The notes below the pieces were generated by a model, which saw nothing but the letters and a program-made list of their open reading frames with translations, did not search any database and was not told the DNA's origin. A DNA stretch of 64,000 nucleotides from NCBI RefSeq assembly GCF_026151205.1, contig NC_087078.1, forward strand, positions 3,489,675 through 3,553,674. Direction: 5' to 3'. This stretch comes from Bolinopsis microptera. Taxonomy: Eukaryota; Ctenophora; Tentaculata; Lobata; Bolinopsidae. Both the position numbers and the translations under genes were made by a program. Below, piece after piece: positions 1 through 10,889 of the stretch. Each line of letters opens with the position of its first letter. Position 1 is the first letter of the stretch.

Positions 1-313
1 ATGCACGAGAAACGAGTATTTCCAGAAAGATTACTAGAGATGTCCCACCGCTCCAGTTCATGAATTAAAATATGCTGCGCGCGTAACTTTTACTAATTTT
101 CTTAAATTAAAGTACCCCAGCGTAAGCGCTAAACACATGGTTTTTGTGTCGCGTCGCGCGCCCCAATTATGTTACCCGCATGGTGCAGTGAGTGACAAAC
201 GGGGAACACTCGTTTGTTGTACAAATACGTGTTGAGATAATTTAAGTATAAACTGGGACTATTTATTTTCATCGGCTATTCTCCTAGCCTATCTTCACTG
301 ACTTTATTTACAG

Positions 314-1081
314 AGGCGCAGTGCAGACACTTTTAATAACCACGTACTATGCGGTTGCTGTGTCCAGGCTATCGGTACCGAGGCATCTATCCACCTTGAG
401 GAGACCAATTTCACGTGAGTTACGATTTCCTCAACTATTATAATATCATATAAGAGAAGTGTGGTATATAGAGTTATATATTAACAATAATAATTCTTCA
501 ATTTACAATTTAATACCTCAAGAAAGCTTATTTTGAACCTCCAATATTAATGCAGGTATCACCAGAAGTGCTTCTCTTGCAAGCATTGTGAGGTTATGTT
601 AATAGAAAACACAAAGCTTCTTTACAATGTATTTGTTGTGGATGGACTACCTTATTGTGATGTTTGCATCAAGAAGATGGGAATGATAAGATTAGGTGAG
701 TAGTGGGATATCTTGACGTATTTTTAATATTAAATATTATACTCTCGGAGATTGCAAGGATCTTTAATTTACGTGTACAAATATATTTTGATAAAATGAT
801 AACCTAATCCACACAGTTAGATCTTTTTGGATTTTTGGTCACCTAAGAAAAAAAAGACACTCGAATTTCTGAAAAAATAACATCAAGATAAATATTGTTT
901 TAAACTATATAATATTATTAAATCAACATCAAATTAAACCTTCACGGATGAATAATGAATTTAAAGTCGTCTAATTTAAAATATGATACCATTTTACGTA
1001 TAAAACGTTTATTAACGATTTCCAATAATACCTTTCATTTCAGGAAAAGTTAAGAAGATGCCATTGAAAACGTCAGTATGA
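314..1081 (+). CDS. LIM-domain protein, last three exons
   Basis: Three short exons join in phase: 314-414 (acceptor tttacag, donor gtgagt), 556-695 (donor gtgagt) and 1044-1081 (stop TGA 1079-1081). The joined reading holds one complete LIM zinc-binding domain: CGCC, then about 18 residues, HQKC, FSCKHC, then YCDVC. That is the C-x2-C/H-x2-C/C-x2-C/C-x2-C ligand spacing of LIM domains, which mediate protein-protein binding. The domain is followed by a short basic tail ending MPLKTSV and the stop. The N-terminal part must lie upstream of the window or in positions 1-300, where I could not define an exon. The LIM spacing and three matching intron phases make the call firm. Which LIM protein this is cannot be told from one domain. 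Confidence 0.85.
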
Positions 1082-2718
1082 AATCATTGCTCTTAACGAA
1101 ATTTTCGCTATAAATAAGGATAGCATCTATGATCTTACACCGTGCAAACCGGCCAACAGTCAACAGATGTCAATTGGAAAAGAAAAATAGGATCAAGATT
1201 AACATTTAACCTTCAAAACATAGCAACTCTCGTTCATACAATATGCGTAAAACAGGATTCTTTGAAACGTAAAGAATAAAGGGTTTCTTTTAATGTTGAG
1301 AAAATCGAAAGTTTTAAATCTAGAGATTGTCTTGTATAGAAATTTTGATCGATCATAAACATGATAAAGACCATGAATAATAATTTGGATGGTAATCCAT
1401 TTGAGTCTGGATTATGTTGACTCCCTTATCAGTGAAGTTAGAGGTGAAGTTTGTTCCCTGAGCATATAAGAAACTTTATCTTGGAGGATAAATTGGTCTT
1501 TATCTACTTTTGCTGTTATCATTCTGCGGATTAGAGCTGTTATTCATTTTGTGCAGTTACCAATTGTATTTTACATGTACAGAATATTATTTTCATTCAG
1601 AACGTTATAAATGAAAAGCGTATTATTTTTTTGATTTCCAAGGCGAATACTGTAGAAATAATTGTGTCAAAATCACAAAACAAATAAACATTGTTGTCTC
1701 TTGTCACAACTTTAGGTTTAGACGGGTTCCTGCAAGTATTATTGTTCATTCACGATGTCAATCCTTCGCAGCTCGGCGTGGCATCTCGCCGATCTACCGA
1801 AGGTGGTTGCGAGAAAAATTATTTGTTTTTTAAACATACAAGTATCATTGATGTAATAGCAATGTGTTAGTGTCCGCTATGAATACCCATCATCTATAAA
1901 TCTACATTTTTTGTTACTCCCTGTCTCACTGCACTGCTTCTGTGATATCTCAAACACTGTTCAGTTTTAAGGTAAACAGAAAGTAGAAACTCTCTGTAAT
2001 CTAGCTGCAACTTACCTGGGGACCCCAGGCTTAATGTTCTTTAACCGATCGAAGATATGGCGGAATGACAGGCTGAGCGGCGCTCGGTAAGCTTTAACAA
2101 CTAAGGTAATGCCCTACTCTGACGAATATTCAATTTCAAAGCCGAGCAGTGAGCACCCCGTACCCCCTCCCCCCATTGTCAACTTTCCTCAAGAACACCT
2201 GAACCTGCAGGTTAACTTCAGAACTTGAGGTCAACAACACAGATTAAACGAAACAGATTAAACGATCGATTTATGTGATCGAATAATGCCCACCTGTTTC
2301 CATTTACATGATTTACAATTTACATCATCGATTGATAATAATGCCCACCTGTTTCCATTTAGACTCTCCCTAATTCATTCTCCTGACTCGCAAATGACCC
2401 TTTCTTATTTCTGGAAGAGAGCGGATAATGACCTTTTCTTTGGAAGAGAGCGGATAATGCAGTTCTATAAAAACAATATAAATACTGCAGTTTTATAAGT
2501 ACTTCGATTATAGTTGTTGCTCCACGGGAACCTGCTATCTTGGTTTACATGTAAGAGGCCATCTACTTAGGACTTCCGCCAAAATCTCGAATTTTCAGAC
2601 TACCCCACTCCCCTTATCGGTTATCTGAATTTGTCCGAATTGTCAACAATTAAAAATAACCCTTTTTACCTTGTACAGGATGGAAACAACTACCTGAAAA
2701 CCACCAGATTGGTTTAAT
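1082..2718. other. Gene-free spacer with repeat fragments
   Basis: No convincing exon was seen. Positions 1750-1810 share a degenerate block (gatgtcaat, cagctcgg, gcatctcgccgat) with 51320-51390. Positions 1480-1640 resemble 5870-6060. The segment holds the small repeat element at 2011-2092. A short ORF at 2286-2498 is built on a local duplication (aatgcccacctgtttccatt occurs twice) and is not considered a gene. Confidence 0.6.
2011..2092. repeat. 82-bp short interspersed element, copy 1
   Basis: The element begins cttacctggggaccccagg and ends with ggaatgacaggctgagcg followed by gctcggtaagc. The same two ends occur in inverse orientation at 49891-49975 and, about 580 bp apart, at 10890-11468. 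Its extreme ends are weakly inverted (CTTACC / GGTAAGC). It looks like a miniature transposon or a deletion derivative of one. The family is not recognised. Confidence 0.7.
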
Positions 2719-3774
2719 ATGAACTTCAACCACGCAGCTGATGTGACCTACGGGACTATCTGTTGTCTGTGCTTCGTTATCGGGACGGTCGGAAACATTG
2801 TGAGCTTTCTGTATTTTAAGGCTAAGAAAAGAGACATATCCAGCGTCATCTATTTGGTGATAACGGCAAATGACGTAGTCGTAAGTGTGATAGTAGTCCC
2901 CGTTGGAATTTCGTATTTTTCAGGAAGAAGTCCAGGTATCGTATTTGGTACGAGCCTATGCTGTAAAGCCTGGGCTTACTTGTGGGGAATAGCAGTTTCA
3001 TATAGTATTTTCTTAGTGCTATGTTTGTCCATAAATAGGACAGTGTCACTGATAAGACCCTTCCAACAGCAAGAAAAAAGAAATCTGCTTATAGCTTTAG
3101 TATTGTACTTCTTGCTAATGTTGGCTATGAATATTGGACTCCATGCTCAAGAGGATATAGATGTATATTTCAACAGTCGGGCCCCACGCTGTGATTTCTA
3201 TCTCAAACGAGGCGGGGATGTTTCTATCATCCTGCTATTCGTCATGAATTCAGTGAACATAGCTCCTGCGTTCGTAGTGGTAATCAGCTGTGTAATATCA
3301 ACTGTTTTGCTGACAAGAAGAAATAATATAGCACAACAAAAAGAGCTGCAACTGTCTCGAAACAAGGCGACAGTAACGATTTTACTATTCGCTCTTGTGT
3401 ATGCAGTGTGCAATGTTCCCCTTGTCATTGATTATATCTTACAAACACACGCCATACAGACTGGTAACGTGGAGTGGTACTCTAATTTGTACCAGTTTGA
3501 CACACAAATGTACTACTATAACGCCAGATTTACTGTACTTGTAGCAGTGAACTCGGCAGCAAACCCAATTCTATACTTTTGGAGAATGCCTGCGCTGAGA
3601 GAATTCATCAGAGGGATATTGAGACTGAACGGAGAAAATAGGCCTATGGGGCCACCAAACAACGTTTGCCAGCTAGAGAGAGAACGGGCTAAAACAATAG
3701 TTCAGCACAGCCACATCAATATCATTATCACTCCAGATCTACCTGCAGCTGGAGCAATAGAGAGCAGGTTCTAA
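2719..3774 (+). CDS. Class A (rhodopsin-like) G-protein-coupled receptor
   Basis: A single-exon ORF of 351 residues encodes a seven-transmembrane receptor. TM1 carries the GN motif (TVGNIVSF, residues ~24-31). TM3 ends in NRT where most family members have DRY. TM6 has VCNVPL in place of the usual CWxP. TM7 has NSAANPILYF, the NPxxY box. Cysteines at the start of TM3 (LCCKAW) and in extracellular loop 2 (PRCDFY) can form the standard disulfide. The C-terminal tail is short and polar. Intronless orphan GPCRs with NRT/NPILYF variants are common in cnidarians and other invertebrates. The ligand cannot be predicted. An AATAAA at 3773-3778 overlaps the stop codon but is probably too close to be the only polyadenylation signal. 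The receptor class is certain; the subfamily is open. Confidence 0.92.
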   Translation: MNFNHAADVTYGTICCLCFVIGTVGNIVSFLYFKAKKRDISSVIYLVITANDVVVSVIVVPVGISYFSGRSPGIVFGTSLCCKAWAYLWGIAVSYSIFLVLCLSINRTVSLIRPFQQQEKRNLLIALVLYFLLMLAMNIGLHAQEDIDVYFNSRAPRCDFYLKRGGDVSIILLFVMNSVNIAPAFVVVISCVISTVLLTRRNNIAQQKELQLSRNKATVTILLFALVYAVCNVPLVIDYILQTHAIQTGNVEWYSNLYQFDTQMYYYNARFTVLVAVNSAANPILYFWRMPALREFIRGILRLNGENRPMGPPNNVCQLERERAKTIVQHSHINIIITPDLPAAGAIESRF

Positions 3775-3930
3775 TAAAACTTAAAAGACAACGCAGTTAA
3801 ATTAAATTGAATTTAAACTGACAAATTTGTAAGCACAGACAGTTTAAGAAATTTTAAATATTTTTATCTTTACAATTTATCTTTATTACTTTTATTAAGT
3901 GATATCAACTTTCATACTTTATTAAAAGTA

Positions 3931-4228
3931 CTAGAAAACCCGTGGTCACAGGGAGGAAACTAATAGTATTTTTTGTTAGTGAGTTTAAATCGCGTCAAAA
4001 TATCCTACACAACCGAAGATACAGCCGATTAAAATGTTGCTCGCACTAAACACAACGTAATATCAACAAAACCGATAAAAATGCCGTTTTAACGATCTTT
4101 GCACGTGCACGTGCGTGTAACGAAACCGTAACCATGGTTACTTTGCAACCTTTTGCTTTTTGCCGAATTTGCACGTGGGCGGTCGTACATACATACAACA
4201 AAAATAATTTTCTGAATTATAGTAGAGA
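3931..4228 (+). repeat. ~300-bp interspersed repeat, copy 1
   Basis: It starts ctagaaaacccgtggtcac and ends attatagtagaga. Inside are cacgtgcacgtgcgtgt and tttgcacgtgggcgg. Copy 2 follows immediately at 4229, and copy 3 lies inverted at 43428-43728. I see no coding capacity and no clear Pol III boxes. Confidence 0.85.
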
Positions 4229-5050
4229 CTAGAAAACCCGTGGTCACAGGGAGGAAGCTAATGTATTGTTTTTTGTATATTAGAGCTTTAGCCACAGGTA
4301 GGTTGGTCTGCACGGAGCCCCACAGTTTCAATTCCTTGTTTAACTAGCCGTACAGCAAGGATATCCACTGTGCTCACCAGGTTAGGCACATAACCAACAC
4401 TACCCTGCTAAAGTTAGCTATATACTATGGTTTTCTCGAAAGTATTTCCTTGTATTTGACTTTCGTCAAGAAAGTACTCTTACTTTCGGTTCAGATGTTA
4501 TATAAGCTAGCCTTTATGTGGTCCGCAGGGCGGAGGAACCGCCACACACTTCTCACCCAGCTACGAATACAATGTATTGTTTTTTGTATATTAGAGCTTT
4601 AGCCACAGGTAGGTTGGTCTGCACGGAGCCCCACAGTTTCAATTCCTTGTTTAACTAGCCGTACAGCAAGGATATCCACTGTGCTCACCAGGTTAGGCAC
4701 ATAACCAACACTACCCTGCTAAAGTTAGCTATATACTATGGTTTTCTCGAAAGTATTTCCTTGTATTTGACTTTCGTCATAATAGTATTTTTTGTTAGTA
4801 AGTTTAAATCGCGTCAAAAAATATCCTACACAACCGAAGATACAGCCAATTAAAATGTTGCTCGTACTAAACACAGCGTGATATCAACGAAACCGATCAA
4901 AATGCCGTTCTTACAATCTCTGCACGTGCACGTGCGTGTTACAATCCTCGTTACTATGGTTACTACGCAACTTCCTATTTCTCGTCTGATTTGCACGTGG
5001 GCGGTCGTACATACAGACAACAAAAACAATTCTTTGAATTATAGTAGAGA
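4229..5050 (+). repeat. ~300-bp interspersed repeat, copy 2, split by an insertion
   Basis: Left part 4229-4259 ends gaggaagcta and right part 4780-5050 resumes taatagtattttttg. Copies 1 and 3 read continuously across this junction (gaggaa[a/g]ctaatagtatt). The 520 bp between the parts is therefore an insertion. Confidence 0.85.
4260..4779. mobile_element. TRIM-like element: two identical 209-bp direct repeats
   Basis: Positions 4260-4468 and 4571-4779 are identical over 209 bp by eye and separated by a 102-bp spacer. Trimmed slightly, each repeat begins TGTATTG and ends TTTCGTCA, the TG...CA form of LTRs. Left flank ...gctaa and right flank taatag... share TAA, against the uninterrupted target in the other repeat copies, so a 3-4 bp target duplication is likely. 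The spacer has no coding capacity. This fits a terminal-repeat retrotransposon in miniature. I did not identify a primer-binding site. A simple segmental duplication is less likely because the junctions coincide with a clean insertion site. Confidence 0.7.
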
Positions 5051-5255
5051 TTATAGTATACTGTTCGCATGATTTACGTCCGCAAAAATCTAAAAAATGT
5101 AGCGAGATCAACCTATGCTGTGGATATCATGGCTGTTAGTGTTATCATGTTGCAGGTTGAGGAACTGCAACTGTATTTTGCATATTATTGTATAATATAG
5201 CATGTGTATTTTATGATTTCGCAAATTAGACATTTTTAGTTTTTGGCATTTAAAA

Positions 5256-5450
5256 CACAGGAGGACCAAAGTGCAAAGAAACTGCTGCTAACTGCTGCTA
5301 ACTGCTGCTGACTGCTGCAAATGGCGCACGCGCGACAGCAGCAGTTAGCAGCAGTTAGCAGCAGTCAGTAGCAGTTAGCAGCAGTTAGTAGTAATTAGCA
5401 ACAGACAGCAGCAGTTAGCAGCAGTTTCTTTGCACTTTGGTCCTCCTGTG
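5256..5450. mobile_element. Hairpin MITE (CACAGGAGG ends, CTGCT core), copy 1
   Basis: A 195-bp near-palindrome with ends cacaggaggaccaaagtgc and its complement gcactttggtcctcctgtg. The inside is built of ctgctaa/ttagcag units. AAAA on both sides (5252-5255 and 5451-5454) fits a 4-bp target duplication. A second copy at 50332-50496 has an unambiguous TACG duplication. CAC termini with 4-bp duplications fit the Chapaev (CMC) group, inferred from end structure only. Confidence 0.8.
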
Positions 5451-5454
5451 AAAA

Positions 5455-7250
5455 GTCACCCATTTTTACCCATATCTATAACAAAAGGGAGCGTGGGATG
5501 TTTGAATTTCACACAAAATGATGTTGTGATCAAGATTGATCCAATAATGCCAATTATCTTGTGGCGTGGCCTGGTATTTACTATTTTTTACAACTTGGCA
5601 AGGTTGATTGGGAAACCAAATCGGTGATCAGTCTCATACGTCATGATAACATTTCAACAAATCGTCACTAGAGAGTTAATGATTACTACGAGATTTAATC
5701 TTGTGAGACTGCTTCATATTCACTAGGACATAATGCAGGAACTGAAGGTTCATGTATCCAGCGAATTGTATTTCAATAGTACAATATCTTAATATCATAA
5801 ATTAAGGCGTATTTAAAAAAAACAGATTATCTTAAAGTTAAGGTGTCAAAACTTTGTTGTGATTTACTCGGCTGGGTCTTCATGATAAAGACCCAGATAG
5901 AGTTTATCTATTTTTTCAGTTATCAACTTTTGGACTTGTATATTAACATATTAGAGCTGTCATTAACATATTTGATCAGCTGTCATTATTGTTACCAATT
6001 TTAATTTAATAGTACAATATCTTAATATCATAAAGGAAAGGCGTATTATTTTGTCGTTCAACATGGTCTAATCTTGCACAGACTTGGCTTGGACCAATAA
6101 AATGCAGAGCATATACGGTAATAGTGCATTTTTGCGCCCATTGATCGTCAATAAGCAGTGGTGTGGCAGAAAATGATTGTTCAAAGACTTATTGTAGGCA
6201 CATATTTATTGGGTCCTTAGTCTTGGACAATATTTCATTCTTGTGCAGCATCGTGGTTCTGTCTTGCTTTTAAACCTTCAGCAAAGACAAGACCCGACAT
6301 CGATTCGCCCAACTGGGATGACTAATTCAAACCATGTTGTTCATTCGCCCTTAATTTCTTACATTTCGGGAATGTACAAACTGATCCTTGCACAAAGCAG
6401 CGTATGTTTGTTAAACCTTCTACTAAATCAAAGATAAATAGATCAGAGTAGAGATGCTTATTATCAAAATTATATGAGTAAAGGACTATTTAAATATGAA
6501 TTACTGCTGTCCGTAATGACTTTTATAACTTTAATAAGAAATTGTAAACGGAAAAATCGACCAACGATTCTATCAAATTAAACCACAATTGAACAATAAA
6601 ACTCGATGCTCATCCAATCCTGTTCAAATACCACCCATCACGTGCCTTATAATTGCGTTCAAGTTATCCAGAGACCACCCTTTTCGACAAGCCGACGCCC
6701 AACAATTCCCATTGCTGGAAGCTATTATACTAAACCATTAAATATCCATAATCATAAGTGTTCAAGGATAATTCCAATGCAATATCCGGTTCAATTTAGA
6801 CCATTTGCAGCCGAGCAAATTGCCTGATAGGAAAGCTGTGTTACCATATTATTGCATTATTAGGAGCTATCTTCCTTGTCTGTGAGCTGGTATAATTGCA
6901 ATTATACGCCATTTTGACCGGATCAAGCAACGAAAGAAGTTGTAATCAAGAACAGGTCCGGAATAAGTGGAAATCATCTCTCACGTTTTCATTTAATAAA
7001 ATGGTGTTATTTCCAGTGCAGCATTTCACATGATTGACGCAATGTTTCCTCTTTCAAAGATATGGCCTGCAACCAATCAGTTGTTACCGTTAGTCATCAC
7101 CCGTACCCATATGTATAAAGGGGCAGCTTATTAGATGATCCAGGGCAATGTTAATGTTGTAGCCAATCAGTGACCTCTGTGACCTCCAATAATTGATATT
7201 GGGGACCACGTGTAGTCGTTTAATATTAGGTCATCGATCTTCACACTTGC
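5455..7250. other. Gene-free region
   Basis: The ORFs at 5430, 6243 and 6606 are short, lack splice support and have no domain signal. A 27-bp block (aatagtacaatatcttaata...) occurs twice, near 5775 and 6009. A small hairpin built on ctgggtctt/aagacccag lies near 5873-5896. A TATA-like gtataaag lies near 7114. I see no gene. Confidence 0.55.
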
Positions 7251-7261
7251 TGCGACTATGT

Positions 7262-7268
7262 TATAAAA
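7262..7268 (+). promoter_or_regulatory. TATA box before a signal-peptide-like ORF
   Basis: TATAAAA lies 57 bp before an ATG at 7325 in good context (caccATGG). The spacing fits a short 5' UTR. Confidence 0.35.
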
Positions 7269-7324
7269 GATGGATTTGTAGCCACCTGACTTCGACGAGC
7301 AGTTTGATTTGTGGTAGCATCACC

Positions 7325-7393
7325 ATGGTCGCAGTAGTCTGGTCAATTAGTCTACTATCGTTTTTCTTCAAAATCTCGAATATTAATGCTTAG
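7325..7393 (+). CDS. 22-residue signal-peptide-like ORF, possibly a first exon or relic
   Basis: The ORF reads MVAVVWSISLLSFFFKISNINA and then TAG. It is a hydrophobic core with a plausible signal-peptidase end. The stop codon sits exactly at a donor-like TTAG/GTCAGT, so it could be the remnant of a first exon whose junction now encodes a stop. It has a TATA box and a good start context. No downstream exon was found. It shares its layout with the ORF at 7846 and the peptide gene at 9536. Confidence 0.25.
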   Translation: MVAVVWSISLLSFFFKISNINA

Positions 7394-7845
7394 GTCAGTT
7401 ACTGAGACATTTATCCCAAGTTAGGGTGGCCGTGCATTATCGTGGTTACTTAGTTTGTCTTATTACAATTACTGCTTACGCAAAATTGTGTGGTTGCGCA
7501 ATTCCCACGAAGTTATGGTGCTTTGACGTTGAGAATTAACGTCCGCCCATTTTCTCATTTAGTAGTCATTTTGATTAAAACCCGAGTTAAATTCATTAAC
7601 AAACTCTATTTCACAATTTCATATCAATTACCGGATGATCCATAATAAGCGTGCGACAAGGACATTGGATAATTGGAATAGATGTCAGTTCTGCTTTAAG
7701 TTCATCAGTGCACGTGTCCCTTAATTACTATCACGGTGATCCCGTCACCAGATAATAAAGATCACGTGTTGGTATTTTCAGATTCCCGCCTTCAATTGCC
7801 AATTAGGGAGGGTATTTAAGTGGGCACGCATTTCAAAAGGAAGTT

Positions 7846-7947
7846 ATGGGACCAGTTAGAATGTTGCAAGGTTTAGAAATAGTACTGCTACTGTTAGTGT
7901 TAACGGTCGCGGTCGGACGTTACGATAATAGAGGTGCTTCCTCATAA
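7846..7947 (+). CDS. Short secreted-peptide ORF or first exon
   Basis: ATG 7846 lies about 35 bp after a TATA-like tatttaag (7813-7820). The product begins MGPVRMLQGLEI, has a leucine/valine-rich core and continues GRYDNR. Read unspliced it ends after 33 residues at TAA 7945-7947. If spliced at AGAG/GTGCTT to the acceptor tttcag before 8284, it would end GYHNSY and a stop, giving a short tyrosine-containing mature peptide. Either reading is a guess. The signal-peptide character is the only firm observation. Confidence 0.3.
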   Translation: MGPVRMLQGLEIVLLLLVLTVAVGRYDNRGASS

Positions 7948-8660
7948 TTTGTGGGACTATGTGCTTCCTGATCTCTCTGCTCAGCCCGTATTGTTCTGCA
8001 TTTTATAACAAAATAGCAATAATCTGTATTGCTAAGGATTTGGCGGCAATATAGTAAAGGTTCATAACTTTATTTCGTGATTTGTTATCGATGCACTTCT
8101 TGGATCATTTATCTAGGCTAATATTAAATGCTAAACCCCTTAAGAGGAGGATGTGGTTCGCGTAATTTCGCCATTCCGTCTCATCTAATTCTCATTCTAT
8201 GATAATTGTTTAGATGAAATATTACATTTACTCTGATAACCATAGCTTCAATTTCCCCTTTACAATAATTTCTCTCAATTTCAGGCTATCATAATTCATA
8301 TTAGTACATTGGACTTCCGATCAGATCAGATCAGAGATCATATTCATAGTAGCAGAGCAATTTCAATGATTATGTTGCATGATGACACTTCAACAAACCA
8401 ATTGTTATTTGCGTTCGCCACGAAATTACTAAATTATAAATTTCACTTTTTCCTTGTAACTAATTTGGATAATTATATTTCCCAATCATTGTCCTGTCGT
8501 ACGCCGTGTCGCTTTATTATCTCACTATCATCGAGATATGTTCTTTGTTCAGCGTTCACAGCACTTTATTATATTTACTCTGCTCGATTGTTTGGTTTTG
8601 ATTCACCAGAGCACTTCAGGCTTCGTTATTTTTATCCTCGAATATTCGGGGGAGAAACAG

Positions 8661-8701
8661 CCTTCCGCCGCCCACTAAGTAACTTAGTGGGCGGCAGAAG
8701 G
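8661..8701. repeat. 20-bp near-perfect palindrome
   Basis: ccttccgccgcccactaagt is followed one base later by its inverse with one mismatch (acttagtgggcggcagaagg). Such a strong hairpin could be a small foldback remnant. The 136-codon ORF around it starts at TTG and is not supported as a gene. Confidence 0.7.
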
Positions 8702-9255
8702 CTTCGTAAGTTTCTGTAGGTTCCACATCCAGCTTTATGATTTAAAATGCGAACAGGGAATTAACCAAACCAGTCCGGTGGTCCAGTAGTCTGTACGGTA
8801 AATAATAGTCAGCGTAATTGCTTGGATAGTTCAGTATAAAACGGAGAACTCGAAATGGACCTATCATAAAAGTGTATTTGAGTCGTCACGAGAGAGGCTT
8901 GTTTCCTGCAAGTACTTGGAGCTCGCTTTAAGTACTGCATAATTTATTATCCCAACATTTTATATGCTGTTTATTGTTTGGCGTTCATTTTCAAGTTAGT
9001 TTGCTATTTAGCAGTTATTTTGAGTGATCTTCAAGCCAACCAGTCATATCCTGTGAAATTGCACCACTGGAAATATTGAGAAAATGCCCGGTTTATAATT
9101 ATGAACTTGACTTTGTCTGTAACGTAGATTTGTGAAAATTCTTGACTATATATGCGGTTATTTCACTTGACTATGCGGTTATGTCACAATTATTTCGACA
9201 TCTTTTCCGAGATCAAGCAACTACTTAACATGATGGTTATTGGACCGCCTTAGAC

Positions 9256-9262
9256 TATAAAA
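9256..9262 (+). promoter_or_regulatory. TATA box of the secreted peptide gene
   Basis: TATAAAA lies about 275 bp before the ATG at 9536. Transcription would start near 9285, leaving a longish or spliced 5' UTR. Another TATAAAA at 8835-8841 has no coding ORF behind it. Confidence 0.35.
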
Positions 9263-9535
9263 TGCTTGGTAAATAGATATGAACAGCACTCTCAGCAGTT
9301 CATTTGACTACCGTCAGAAGTTTCCTTCTGATCACCGGGCTATAATAGCTTGGTTGTTATTGACGAGAGATTAGCATATTTTGTTACTGCAGCTATCAAT
9401 ACTGTTAAAAAAGCTTGATGAAACTCTTAAAGCAAAGTTGCTTTAAGATTTTAACATATCAATGAAAATAAAGGAAACTTAATCCACATGTTCGTAGTTA
9501 ATAATTTAAGGCAAATACAGCTATCAACCTAGAAG

Positions 9536-10230
9536 ATGTTCGGCAGCAAAGCAACGATATTGGTGATGGTAACAGTAGCAGTCCTGTTGGTCGGATCAGA
9601 GTGTGCTCGATTGGGAGGAGCAGGAAGAGACTCTGTATTTGCATCAAACATCAGGGTAAAAACTGTTAAATTGTTAGCATATTCAATATCAAATATTTTT
9701 ACTAATGATTTTGTTTCAGAATAACTTCAAGAGGATTATATTTCGAGAGAATTAAATAATTATCATATAGCTATTTTTGCTCCAGGCTCAAATCAAAACG
9801 CCTTAACTTAGTGACTCAACTTATTATATTATGTGCCGTCTAAACGAAATCTTTAGTAAGTTTTTACCAAATATACTATTTCAGGGGCGAGTCAAGTCCG
9901 CAAAATTTTTCCAAGGAGCGAATAACGGTGGAACAGGATGTACAGATCCTAGTTCTAATAAAGTCTTCCCTCTGCATTCTGTGATACAGGTAAGCCTAGC
10001 TTTTGATAAACAAGCCCATTTATAATAAGTGTACGCAATATATGACGCTGTAATTTTACTGATTTGGATATACCCGGTATAGCAATGGCTGAAATTTCAA
10101 TGAATCGTCGATGACATCAATACATTTGTCAAGGTTTGTTTTCTTGGTTATAACCCAGATGGCTTTTCAGATGAACAGCAAACTCTGCCAATGTGTGAAA
10201 CTGGACGGCATGATGAAGTTCGCCTGTTAG
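9536..10230 (+). CDS. Small secreted four-cysteine peptide, three exons
   Basis: Exons 9536-9655, 9885-9989 and 10171-10230 (TAG) join in phase 0 at both junctions, with donors gtaaaa and gtaagc and acceptors tttcag and tttcag. The 94-residue product starts with a clear signal peptide (hydrophobic residues ~7-20, cleavage near SEC-AR). The mature part is about 70 residues and carries four cysteines: GTGC, LCQC and a C-terminal Cys. Two disulfides are therefore possible. The second exon is rich in Gly, Asn and Ser. No known family is recognised. It could be a hormone, defence or venom-type peptide, or a matrix peptide; the sequence does not decide. Three matched splice junctions and the signal peptide make a real gene likely. 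Confidence 0.7.
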
Positions 10231-10889
10231 CCTACCCAGTACCCAGTCTCGGAATGGGAAATACCTACGATAACAGTTTACCTCCCTTAAAACTTTATCT
10301 GAACAGACATGGTTGCAAATTTATTTGCCAGTTTATCTAAAATCTGTGTGTCCTTGATAATAATTTTAAATGTATTTCAAAAAGAGGATGATGCGATATA
10401 TAATCGTGAAATTTATGCAATTTGTGCCAATACAAAGAGTTAATTCTCGTATTTACCAGGAGCTTTGATATTGTAGCAATCCAATCTGTTTGTATAATCA
10501 TTACCATCTCTTAATATAATTTTTCCGCAAACAGAGTCATTTTCCTTCGAAAAATTAATTTGCAACTAAAAACAGCAACTAAACAGATTCTTGAGCGATT
10601 TTCCATGTTTTTACATATTATTATTGCCTTGACCAAGAGAAAACAGACTATAGAATTACATTTAATTTCTGATCGCTGACGAGTGACGAACGACTCTATT
10701 TTCGATTTGGGAATAATTTTGTAATTTTACAGATTAAATACCTGATCTGCGTCGAAAAATTCATAATTTTTCGAGGAGCGTTCGATTTAAATACCCCATC
10801 TATTATAGTGTAATATAATACCTATATCATTTAATATCCATGACTCCATACTTTTTAATTTCCGATTTAATTGCAGCTCATCCTATCCT
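10231..10889. other. Gene-free AT-rich spacer
   Basis: No exon or family repeat was recognised. A short inverted pair (cgaaaaattcataatttttcg) lies near 10754. Confidence 0.55.

Noticed and set aside
4260-4779. Plain tandem duplication instead of an LTR-type insertion
   Set aside because: Two uninterrupted copies of the flanking repeat read straight across the junction, so the 520 bp entered as one unit.
8309-8719. 136-codon ORF on the plus strand
   Set aside because: Starts at TTG, has no domain or splice support, and its end is the 8661-8701 palindrome.
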